Source of the DNA: Actinomycetota bacterium | GTDB lineage: Bacteria; Actinomycetota; Actinomycetes; Nanopelagicales; Nanopelagicaceae | Assembly: GCA_005787645.1 (NCBI GenBank) | Contig: SYAM01000011.1 | Location: 1-12,549 of the forward strand | DNA: 12,549 nt | Direction: 5' to 3' | Shown here: positions 6,962 through 12,549 of the stretch, piece after piece | Numbering within the stretch: position 1 is the stretch's first letter | Layout: every line of letters begins with the position of its first letter | Program-made: the position numbers and the translations under genes | Notes under the pieces: generated by a model | Told to the model about the DNA's origin: nothing | Databases searched by the model: none | Seen by the model: only the letters and a program-made list of their open reading frames with translations

Positions 6962-7623
6962 GACTGCCCCACCAATTCTCGAGCCCATGTGAGATCAGCA
7001 AGAGTGGTTATCTTTCGTGCCAGTGGTTCACCAATTATTGTTTTCACTGGAATGCCCAACTGTGCAACAAGTGCCGCATCATCAGTGGCATCACTTCCGG
7101 TTGCGTGGGCCTGCTTTAGTACATCGACTGCGAAGCCTTGCGGAGTTTGAATTGCGCGTAGAGCGCTGCGATCAGGAGTATCGATTACAAAACCTTCTGC
7201 ATTGACGACCTTGATGGTATCAATGACCTCTAAGGCAGGGATAACTGCCCTCTGACCTTGGATTAATTCACTCAGTACTCGCTCTGCCAACTCTGTAGGA
7301 GCAAATGCGCGTGCGGCATCGTGCACCAATACAAACTGGTAATCAGGTGAGATGACCTTGAGCGCATTAGCCACGCTCTCACTTCGAAGTTTTCCACCAG
7401 TGACCACCACAACTGAAGGCTCTGTGAAAAACTTTTTAATCTGCTCTTCAAAGCCCGGTGGCGCTGCAATGACAATCAATTGAGCGACGGCAGAGATATT
7501 GCGCACTGCTCGTTCAAGGAGAGTCTGTCCAGATACTTCGACAAGTGCTTTGGGAATCCCAACGCCAAGACGCTCCCCACTTCCTGCAGCGGGGATGATT
7601 ACAGCGGTATTTGCGTGGCTCAT
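6958..7623 (-). CDS. ispD: 2-C-methyl-D-erythritol 4-phosphate cytidylyltransferase
   Basis: IspD joins CTP and methylerythritol 4-phosphate to CDP-methylerythritol. The nucleotide-binding signature PAAGSGERLG runs from residue 11, with K25 in GIPKAL; VHDAAR (100-105) and the substrate-side TDDAALV (180-186) are also present. Length is about 221 residues, normal for the family. The start is uncertain: ATG at 7623 is used here, while a TTG at 7635 directly after the carD stop would add four residues and has GAGGTG further upstream. Neither has an ideal Shine-Dalgarno, so expression may depend on coupling to carD. The 4-nt overlap with ispF suggests matched output of the two MEP enzymes. Confidence 0.94.
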   Translation of the reverse strand: MSHANTAVIIPAAGSGERLGVGIPKALVEVSGQTLLERAVRNISAVAQLIVIAAPPGFEEQIKKFFTEPSVVVVTGGKLRSESVANALKVISPDYQFVLVHDAARAFAPTELAERVLSELIQGQRAVIPALEVIDTIKVVNAEGFVIDTPDRSALRAIQTPQGFAVDVLKQAHATGSDATDDAALVAQLGIPVKTIIGEPLARKITTLADLTWARELVGQS

Positions 7624-7635
7624 GAGCTGAGCCAA

Positions 7636-8118
7636 TTAAGAGGCGAGCACCTCGTCGAGAATGCCTTCAGCCTTAACTTCATCTGTCTTCTCGGCGAGCG
7701 CAAGTTCACTAATTAATATCTGTCGTGCCTTTGCCAACATTCGCTTCTCTCCCGCTGAGAGCCCACGATCGAGGTCGCGACGGTAGAGATCGCGGACCAC
7801 TTCGGCAACTTTGATGACATCTCCTGAAGCGAGCTTCTCAAGGTTTGCTTTGTAGCGGCGAGACCAGTTGGTTGGCTCTTCTGTGTAGGGCTGGCGAAGC
7901 ACGCCAAAGACTCGGTCGAGACCAGCGCTATCAACCACATCGCGGACGCCTACGAGATCTACATTGTCAGCCGGGACTCGCACTGTGAGATCGCCTTGTG
8001 TGACCTTAAGCACGAGGTAGGTCTTCTCCTCACCTTTGATGATTCGAGTTTCAATCGCTTCGATGAGCGCTGCTCCATGGTGGGGGTAAACGACAGTTTC
8101 GCCGACTTTAAATGACAT
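7636..8118 (-). CDS. carD: CarD-family RNA polymerase-binding transcription regulator
   Basis: CarD binds the RNA polymerase beta subunit and stabilises open promoter complexes, especially at rRNA promoters. This 160-residue protein is very close to mycobacterial CarD over its whole length. The N-terminal RNAP-interaction domain (1 to about 55) begins MSFKVGETVVYPHHG and keeps R25 and R47. The C-terminal DNA-binding helices keep the wedge residue W85 and K90, in EEPTNWSRRYK. The start at 8118 matches the family N terminus; an ATG at 8130 would add four residues and has its Shine-Dalgarno too close. It is the first gene of the operon, so its promoter probably drives all seven genes. Confidence 0.96.
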   Translation of the reverse strand: MSFKVGETVVYPHHGAALIEAIETRIIKGEEKTYLVLKVTQGDLTVRVPADNVDLVGVRDVVDSAGLDRVFGVLRQPYTEEPTNWSRRYKANLEKLASGDVIKVAEVVRDLYRRDLDRGLSAGEKRMLAKARQILISELALAEKTDEVKAEGILDEVLAS

Positions 8119-8201
8119 CGTGAGCTTCATCCGCCTTTCGCACTGGCCCGGTAGTAAAGCGAAGGTACCGAGGGATCACCTAAGTGAATGATTAGAGGAA
8201 T

Positions 8202-8210
8202 ATTCTACCA
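8202..8210 (-). promoter_or_regulatory. Extended -10 promoter candidate for carD
   Basis: On the minus strand TGGTAGAAT fits an extended -10 (TG-n-TAGAAT). It would give a transcript starting near 8195 and a leader of roughly 77 nt before the carD ATG. A TTGTCA (8219-8224) is too near (11 nt) to be its -35. Confidence 0.4.
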
Positions 8211-8225
8211 GCCAAAACTGACAAT

Positions 8226-8263
8226 AAAAATCCGGGAAGAACTGGAGCGTTACCAGGATTTTT
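8226..8263. repeat. Nested inverted repeat in the carD/lipoprotein divergent region
   Basis: The outer arms are AAAAATC (8226-8232) and GATTTTT (8257-8263); the inner arms CTGG (8242-8245) and CCAG (8253-8256) form a second stem within. Both strands have a T-run at the outer edge. It could be an operator, an mRNA hairpin of a longer upstream transcript, or a bidirectional terminator, though none is needed between divergent genes. Confidence 0.45.
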
Positions 8264-8273
8264 CGCCATTTTT

Positions 8274-8296
8274 TCTCGATAATTCTCGAATAATTC
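8274..8296. repeat. Imperfect tandem repeat upstream of the lipoprotein gene
   Basis: TCTCGATAATTC (8274-8285) is followed by TCTCGAATAATTC (8284-8296), which overlaps it by 2 nt and has one extra A. The shared ATAATTC cores start 11 nt apart, about one helical turn, as expected of a direct-repeat binding site. Confidence 0.4.
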
Positions 8297-8344
8297 CAGT
8301 TGACAAATTCGCTTTTTTCACTTTTCCCAGGGAGAATTACCGCC

Positions 8345-8851
8345 ATGCCACTTGCGACTAATGCCAAAAGATTATCGAGTGTTCGCACTCTAGTTCTTGC
8401 AATGAGTCTAGTTTTACTTACTGGTTGCGGTGCTGGACCTAACGCTCCAACGCGACTCATTACTCAAGTAACTGATGGTGTTGAAAAGATGGTCGGCGAT
8501 ATCAGGTTGGTGCACATACTCCTTGTAAAGCAGAGCGATGGCAGCGCAGTTCTAGTAGGAACTGTGCTCAACAATGGTGACTCACCAGATTTGATCACCA
8601 ATCTCACCGTCAATGGCATTCCTGCTCAGATTTCACCTTCGATGTTGCTGGTAACTCCCGAGCAACCTTTGATCTTCGCCGGTGATAGCGCTAACGCGCT
8701 AGCTGTCTTCCCATCTATCAATGTGCAGCCAGGTAGGCATGTAACGCTTCAAGTCACCTTACGTAATGCTGGATCGGTAAAACTCGATACATTGGTTCGA
8801 GATCGCGTGGGCGAATTTGCCAACGTTGGGCCTACTTTCATCGCAAACTAG
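8345..8851 (+). CDS. LpqE-like lipoprotein
   Basis: The 168-residue product has a lipoprotein signal: basic start, hydrophobic stretch from about 16, and lipobox LTGC with Cys28 as the lipidated residue, so it should sit on the outer face of the membrane. The rest looks like a small beta-sandwich of Val/Leu-rich strands (GSAVLVGTVLNN, about 75-86; HVTLQVTLRNAG, about 136-147). Placement divergent from carD matches Mycobacterium tuberculosis lpqE beside carD, and the two share GCGAG after the signal and a similar strand order, as I remember it. No Met/His-rich copper motif is seen. The ATG at 8345 follows AGGGAG (8329-8334) by 10 nt; an in-frame TTG at 8300 would spoil the signal peptide. Function is unknown. 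Confidence 0.8.
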   Translation: MPLATNAKRLSSVRTLVLAMSLVLLTGCGAGPNAPTRLITQVTDGVEKMVGDIRLVHILLVKQSDGSAVLVGTVLNNGDSPDLITNLTVNGIPAQISPSMLLVTPEQPLIFAGDSANALAVFPSINVQPGRHVTLQVTLRNAGSVKLDTLVRDRVGEFANVGPTFIAN

Positions 8852-8854
8852 TTA

Positions 8855-9532
8855 CTAGTTAGCGAATTTGTAGCCCAAGCCACGCACTGTCAGGATGAAC
8901 TCAGGATTGGCTGGGTCTTTCTCAATCTTCGAACGTAATCTCTTGATATGGACATCAAGGGTCTTAGTATCACCGACATAATCGCTGCCCCAGACTCGAT
9001 CAATCAATTGGGTGCGCGTTAAAACCCGGCCAGAATTGCGCATCAGAAATTCAAGCAATTCAAATTCTTTGAGGGGGAGTGAAACTTGGAGGTTATTGAC
9101 CGAAACCACATGGCGTTCGACATCCATCCGCACTGGTCCTTCAGTAAGGGTGCCCACAGTCTCTGCAGGTTCAGAATTTCTCCTTAATACTGCTCTGATG
9201 CGCGCAATCAATTCACGAGAAGAATAGGGTTTAGTGACGTAATCATCAGCACCAAGCTCTAGTCCAACGACTTTATCCACCTCACTCTCTTTGGCAGTCA
9301 ACATTATGATGGGAACCGAGCTCTTTATTCGGATTTGTCGGCAAACTTCAGTGCCACTTAATCCCGGCAACATTAAATCTAATAGGACCAAATCAGCGCC
9401 GGTGCGATCAAAAAGTTCGAGCGCCTTTAATCCATTTTCGGCAACTTCTACCTCGAACCCTTCTTTCGTTAATAAGAAAGCAAGCGCATCCGAAAGAGAA
9501 TCTTCATCTTCAACCACAAGTATCCGAGTCAA
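8855..9532 (-). CDS. regX3: OmpR/PhoB-type response regulator RegX3 (PhoP of Streptomyces)
   Basis: This 225-residue regulator is predicted to be phosphorylated by the adjacent kinase and to control phosphate-starvation genes. The receiver domain (1 to about 118) has acidic residues at 8-11, phospho-acceptor D52 in LLDLMLPG, T79 and K101. The winged-helix domain (about 130-225) contains LLEFLMRNSGRVLTRTQLID and the conserved end VRGLGYKF. It closely matches mycobacterial RegX3. The start is a TTG at 9532 that overlaps the senX3 stop as TTGA; no other start preserves the N terminus MTRILVVEDE. Its stop lies only 3 nt from that of the convergent lipoprotein gene. Confidence 0.95.
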   Translation of the reverse strand: MTRILVVEDEDSLSDALAFLLTKEGFEVEVAENGLKALELFDRTGADLVLLDLMLPGLSGTEVCRQIRIKSSVPIIMLTAKESEVDKVVGLELGADDYVTKPYSSRELIARIRAVLRRNSEPAETVGTLTEGPVRMDVERHVVSVNNLQVSLPLKEFELLEFLMRNSGRVLTRTQLIDRVWGSDYVGDTKTLDVHIKRLRSKIEKDPANPEFILTVRGLGYKFAN

Positions 9533-10602
9533 CTTCCCACCACTCCTTCACTCTGAGGCAATGAGAAAGTAAAGGTGCTTCCCTCACCGGGGCGGCTCCA
9601 AACTTTGACCTCACCATCATGATTTGCTGCAACATGCTTAACAATCGATAGCCCAAGTCCCGTGCCGCCAGTCTCTCGAGACCTCGCTGGATCGACTCGA
9701 TAGAACCTCTCAAAAATTCGCTCTAGATCCGACTCAGGAATCCCAATCCCTTGATCTTTCACAATTATTTCTACGGTCCCACTCTCGCTTTTTACCGTGA
9801 TGCTCACTCGAGTGTCGTTAGGACTGTAATTGATTGCATTTTCTATTAGATTCTGAATAGCCATTACCAACTGCTCTCGATCAGCGAAAACTTTGCACTC
9901 ATCCTGAATATCAAAGTCAATCGCTATTTTCCTTGATTCGGCGCTTGTGATGCAGAGTGAAATCGCTTGATTCACAATATCAGTGACTGACACTAGTTTA
10001 AATTCTTGAAGTGGATTTGCATCCTGCAAACGAGAGAGATTTATGATTTGCTGGACTAATTCGGTCAAGCGGTGGGAAGTTACGCCCATTTTTGCTGCAA
10101 AATGTTTGACCATATCTGGATTGTCACTAGCGCCAGCGACTGCTTCACTCAATAATGAAAGCGCTCCGATAGGAGTTTTAAGCTCATGAGAGATGTTTGC
10201 TACAAAATCTCGTCGAATGGCATCGACTCGTTGTGCCTCGCTCACATCATCAATCAAGACTAAGGTGCGTCCGGACTCATCCAATGGAGATACTCGAACC
10301 CGCAGATTTGAAGGTGCGCCACCCAATCCAATGGAGGGTAAATCCAAGTGACCCTCTCGTGCCTTTCCAGTGCGGCGTACTACTCGCACGAGCGCCATCA
10401 GCTCTTGGCTAGTGATTCGCAAGTTGCGAATCAGACCAAATCGACTTGCTTCATGGGATGAGTAGATAATCTGGTCATCGCCGGAAAGGACGATCGACAT
10501 CGAATCCAATGCCTCGAGGACTGAGCGCAACTCGGCGGATATCTTTCTCTCGAATCGCTCTTCGCTCTCCCCAGGGGAGCGTCGCCGCCAGATTGCCAAC
10601 AC
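9529..10602 (-). CDS. senX3: Sensor histidine kinase SenX3 (PhoR of Streptomyces), lacking a membrane segment
   Basis: The 357 residues contain a PAS-like region (about 25-120), the H box with H139 in NISHELKTP, the N box (ENAINYS, 254-260), G1 (DQGIGIP, 283-289), an F-like region (ERFYR) and G2 (GGTGLGL, 312-318). Phosphate would pass from H139 to RegX3 D52. Relatives start with one or two membrane helices. Here the frame starts with a GTG at 10602, close to where those helices would end, and a TAA stop at 10618-10620 blocks extension. No hydrophobic stretch is coded upstream in the other minus frames either. The protein is therefore predicted to be cytoplasmic, perhaps taking its signal through PhoU and the Pst transporter. 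Confidence 0.92.
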   Translation of the reverse strand: MLAIWRRRSPGESEERFERKISAELRSVLEALDSMSIVLSGDDQIIYSSHEASRFGLIRNLRITSQELMALVRVVRRTGKAREGHLDLPSIGLGGAPSNLRVRVSPLDESGRTLVLIDDVSEAQRVDAIRRDFVANISHELKTPIGALSLLSEAVAGASDNPDMVKHFAAKMGVTSHRLTELVQQIINLSRLQDANPLQEFKLVSVTDIVNQAISLCITSAESRKIAIDFDIQDECKVFADREQLVMAIQNLIENAINYSPNDTRVSITVKSESGTVEIIVKDQGIGIPESDLERIFERFYRVDPARSRETGGTGLGLSIVKHVAANHDGEVKVWSRPGEGSTFTFSLPQSEGVVGS

Positions 10603-10608
10603 CTCTCT

Positions 10609-10614
10609 ATCGTA
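10609..10614 (-). promoter_or_regulatory. Candidate -10 box of a leaderless senX3-regX3 transcript
   Basis: TACGAT (TANNNT type) on the minus strand lies exactly 6 nt before the GTG start at 10602. The transcript could begin at the start codon. The purine run AGAGAGG abuts the GTG and is too close for a normal Shine-Dalgarno. Confidence 0.35.
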
Positions 10615-10672
10615 GGGTTAATAGGGAGCACACCGCATATGACGAGCGGTTTTGTAGGGCCAATTACAGGTA

Positions 10673-10716
10673 GTTAAGAGCAATTTAAGGCTCCGTTAAA
10701 CATCCATTCACTATGG
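10673..10716 (+). promoter_or_regulatory. Candidate PHO box: four 11-nt direct repeats between senX3 and phoU
   Basis: Four consecutive 11-nt units read GTTAAGAGCAA, TTTAAGGCTCC, GTTAAACATCC and ATTCACTATGG. Each has a TTAA or TTCA core at the same place. Streptomyces PhoP is known to bind tandem 11-nt units beginning GTTCA, so period and core both fit. The TTAA core is palindromic, so orientation is uncertain, but the fourth unit favours the plus strand. The array ends 26 nt before the phoU -10 candidate, next to where a -35 would lie, as expected for an activator. Confidence 0.55.
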
Positions 10717-10742
10717 TCAAGGGTTTGATGGGGCTTTCCAAG

Positions 10743-10748
10743 TAGGCT
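10743..10748 (+). promoter_or_regulatory. Candidate -10 box of a leaderless phoU transcript
   Basis: TAGGCT (TANNNT type) ends exactly 6 nt before the phoU ATG at 10755, which places the likely transcript start on the ATG. No good Shine-Dalgarno is present. Confidence 0.35.
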
Positions 10749-10754
10749 TGGCTC

Positions 10755-11408
10755 ATGCGCGACCAATTCCACGAAGAGCTCGATCGAATAAATGAATCGC
10801 TCGTCTCCCTCGGTGAACAGATAAAGGTTGCGCTCGAATCAGCTACGCATGCGCTCCTTACAGCTGATTTGGCTCTTGCCGAGAAGGTGATTGCTGATGA
10901 TGACAAAGTTGATGAAGCACAGCATCTCCTTGATGCACATACGATTGATCTGATGGCTCGACAACAACCTGTGGCCAGCGACCTTCGAGCGCTCGTAACC
11001 TCACTCCGAATGAGCGCAGACTTAGAGCGCATGGGTGACATGGCTCATCACATCGCCAAATTGGCTCGAATGCGGTATCCCGCGACCGCAGTCCCACCCG
11101 AATTGCTCCTAACCATCCAGGAGATGGGAAGGGTTGCTGGAAAAATTGCTGAGAAAGCTACTGTCATTATTAAGAGTAGAGATACGGAAGCCGCAAAGTC
11201 CCTGGAAAAAGATGATGATGAGATGGATATTCTTCATCGAAAGTTATTTGCAACGCTTCTTGATGATAAGTGGGCGCATGGTATCGAAAGTGCTATCGAT
11301 ATGACTCTTATCGGCAGGTATTACGAACGATTCGCTGACCACGCGGTGTCAATCTCGCGTAGGGTGTATTTCTTGGTCACCGGAAAGTATTACAGCGAAG
11401 AGAGCTAG
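10755..11408 (+). CDS. phoU: Phosphate-signalling regulator PhoU
   Basis: PhoU links the Pst phosphate transporter to the sensor kinase and damps the phosphate response when phosphate is ample. The 217-residue protein is all-helical with two tandem three-helix halves. Each half has the family metal-binding motif: DLERMGD (89-95) and YERFAD (190-195). Length is typical. It is transcribed away from senX3-regX3, as phoU is from phoR-phoP in Streptomyces, and shares their 152-nt control region with the putative PHO box, so it is probably under RegX3 control. No pst genes are in the window. Confidence 0.95.
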   Translation: MRDQFHEELDRINESLVSLGEQIKVALESATHALLTADLALAEKVIADDDKVDEAQHLLDAHTIDLMARQQPVASDLRALVTSLRMSADLERMGDMAHHIAKLARMRYPATAVPPELLLTIQEMGRVAGKIAEKATVIIKSRDTEAAKSLEKDDDEMDILHRKLFATLLDDKWAHGIESAIDMTLIGRYYERFADHAVSISRRVYFLVTGKYYSEES

Positions 11409-11424
11409 TTCTACCTCTTACTTC

Positions 11425-12165
11425 TTACTTCTTTCCTTGATTCGCCACTGCCTCAATCGCGACTTGTGCGGCTTGTGGATCTAGATATTCGCCACCAACT
11501 GTGATGGGTTGCACGTTCTTATCCAATTCATAAAGTAGAGGTATTCCAGTCGGTATATTTAAGGAAGCGATATCTGAATCGCTAATTCCATCTAAATGCT
11601 TTACCAACGCACGTAACGAGTTCCCATGAGCAGTAACTAGTACGGTCTTGCCACTCTGTAAGTCTGGGACGACGCTCTCATTCCAGTAAGGAATCATCCG
11701 ATTAATTACATCAAGCAAACATTCGGTCTTAGGGAGTGCACTTCCCAGATCTTCATATCTACGGTCGTGGGCTTGCGAATATTCGTTGGAGTCCTCGATT
11801 GGTGGCGGGGGTACATCAAAAGATCTACGCCAAAGTTGAAATTTCTCTTCACCATACAATGCGAGTGTTTCACTTTTATTCTTACCTTGAAGTGCTCCGT
11901 AGTGGCGTTCATTCAAACGCCACGAACGACGGACTGGAATCCAATGTCTCTCACTTTCATTCAGAGCAATCTCAGCAGTATTGATTGCCCGTTTAAGAAG
12001 AGAAGTGTGGAGGATTTCGGGGAGTAGATCACGCTCTCTCAACAACTCACCGGCCCGCTTAGCTTCTATCTCTCCCTTCGCTGAGAGTGGGACATCAACC
12101 CAACCAGTAAAAAGATTCTTCTCATTCCACTGACTCTCACCATGGCGAAGAAGTATCAATTTCAT
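11425..12165 (-). CDS. gpmA: 2,3-bisphosphoglycerate-dependent phosphoglycerate mutase
   Basis: GpmA interconverts 3- and 2-phosphoglycerate in glycolysis and gluconeogenesis. Catalytic H8 lies in LLRHGESQWN, followed by FTGW. R59 (RAINTA), E86 in NERHYGALQGKN, WRRSFDVPPPP and the second His, H180, in AHGNSLRAL are all present. The 246-residue length fits the cofactor-dependent family. I use the ATG at 12165, which has AGG 7 nt upstream and matches the family start; ATGs at 12171 and 12180 are in frame. It follows the YbjN-domain gene by 38 nt, the order seen in mycobacteria, where gpm1 also neighbours senX3-regX3. It converges on phoU with 16 nt between the stops and no hairpin. Confidence 0.95.
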   Translation of the reverse strand: MKLILLRHGESQWNEKNLFTGWVDVPLSAKGEIEAKRAGELLRERDLLPEILHTSLLKRAINTAEIALNESERHWIPVRRSWRLNERHYGALQGKNKSETLALYGEEKFQLWRRSFDVPPPPIEDSNEYSQAHDRRYEDLGSALPKTECLLDVINRMIPYWNESVVPDLQSGKTVLVTAHGNSLRALVKHLDGISDSDIASLNIPTGIPLLYELDKNVQPITVGGEYLDPQAAQVAIEAVANQGKK

Positions 12166-12203
12166 AGTCATACCTACCATATTGCCCTGCTACCGAATAA
12201 ACA

Positions 12204-12549
12204 TCAACTCTGGAGATGCTTGAACGCTTCCAGATTCGCTACAGATTCTCCACGGGAGAGACGCCATGCCCATTCACGGCGAATTGCATCGGCAAAACCT
12301 AACTCCAAAAGGATGTTAAAAGAGGAATCACAGTATTCATGAATCGCTCCCAGTATTCGATCCACTTCGTCTTTACTAACAAGGCCAATTGGTAACCGGC
12401 CCACTAAGTAGATATCACCTAATTCATTGACTGCATAGGAAAGTAGATAGGTAGCAGCGTTATGCCTTAATAGCCATTCATGGACCCGCTCGATATTTTG
12501 ATCAGGTTTGCGAATGACGAATGCATTCACACTTAAGGTTTTGTCACTG
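12204..12549 (-). CDS. YbjN-domain protein, 5' end cut by the window
   Basis: The visible 114 residues are the C-terminal part of a YbjN (type III secretion chaperone-like) domain protein. The frame is open to the window edge, reading SDKTLSVNAFVIRKPD before what could be mistaken for a GTG start at 12530, so the gene is partial. Recognisable stretches are VHEWLLRHN, GDIYLVGRLP, LLELGFADAIRREW and the end RLSRGESVANLEAFKHL. Actinobacterial relatives lie between mshA and gpm; their fold resembles small chaperones and their function is unknown. It is probably co-transcribed with gpmA. Confidence 0.85.
   Translation of the reverse strand, partial: SDKTLSVNAFVIRKPDQNIERVHEWLLRHNAATYLLSYAVNELGDIYLVGRLPIGLVSKDEVDRILGAIHEYCDSSFNILLELGFADAIRREWAWRLSRGESVANLEAFKHLQS

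Noticed and set aside
8300..8305. A perfect TTGACA before the lipoprotein gene, taken as a -35 box.
   Set aside because: No TANNNT hexamer lies 16-19 nt downstream, so I could not complete a promoter. The same TTG is also a poor alternative start codon.
10618..10754. A frameshift hiding the membrane helices of SenX3.
   Set aside because: The three minus-strand frames upstream hold stops and no hydrophobic segment, so a single indel would not restore helices.
11416..11434. Short direct repeat (CTTACTT, twice) between phoU and gpmA.
   Set aside because: It is a brief pyrimidine run that partly codes the gpmA C terminus, and it has no hairpin or mobile-element features.
12204..12530. A complete 108-codon gene starting at a GTG at 12530.
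   Set aside because: The frame stays open to the window edge and the residues before the GTG resemble the family, so the gene is a fragment.

Overview
The window looks like chromosomal DNA of an actinobacterium with unusually moderate G+C (by eye near or just under 50%). Protein sequences are close to mycobacterial and Streptomyces orthologues (CarD, RegX3, SenX3/PhoR, PhoU, CysRS). Two blocks follow actinobacterial gene order: carD-ispD-ispF-cysS-rlmB divergent from an LpqE-like lipoprotein gene, and senX3-regX3 close to phoU and gpm. The compact layout (stop/start overlaps, short intergenic gaps) and G+C would fit a freshwater acI-type (Nanopelagicales) lineage, but that placement is inference. 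No mobile element, CRISPR array or phage gene was seen.

Layout. 6-81: tRNA-Thr(UGU), minus strand. 157-2061 (-): a secreted 634-residue protein with a coiled coil and long arrays of degenerate Gly/Pro/Val-rich repeats; this is the least explained gene here. 2098-2125: strong hairpin terminator. 2182-8118 (-): a probable seven-gene operon reading carD, ispD, ispF, cysS, rlmB, an SGNH hydrolase and an enolase-superfamily sugar-acid dehydratase. It joins rRNA-promoter control, isoprenoid precursor synthesis, tRNA charging and rRNA methylation to two metabolic enzymes at its 3' end. 8119-8344: divergent control region with an extended -10 for carD, a nested inverted repeat and a short tandem repeat. 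8345-8851 (+): LpqE-like lipoprotein. 8855-10602 (-): senX3-regX3 phosphate two-component system. 10603-10754: shared control region with four 11-nt direct repeats resembling a PHO box. 10755-11408 (+): phoU. 11425-12165 (-): gpmA. 12204-12549 (-): 5'-truncated YbjN-domain gene.

How the parts work together. SenX3/RegX3 and PhoU form the phosphate-sensing module, and the repeats between them are a candidate self-regulatory site. The sensor kinase here has no N-terminal membrane segment, unlike its mycobacterial and Streptomyces relatives. Three genes that open transcription units (the repeat protein, senX3, phoU) each have a TANNNT hexamer exactly 6 nt before the start codon, which suggests leaderless transcripts. 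The most novel material is the repeat architecture of the 634-residue exported protein; the phosphate-module control region and the membrane-less kinase come next.
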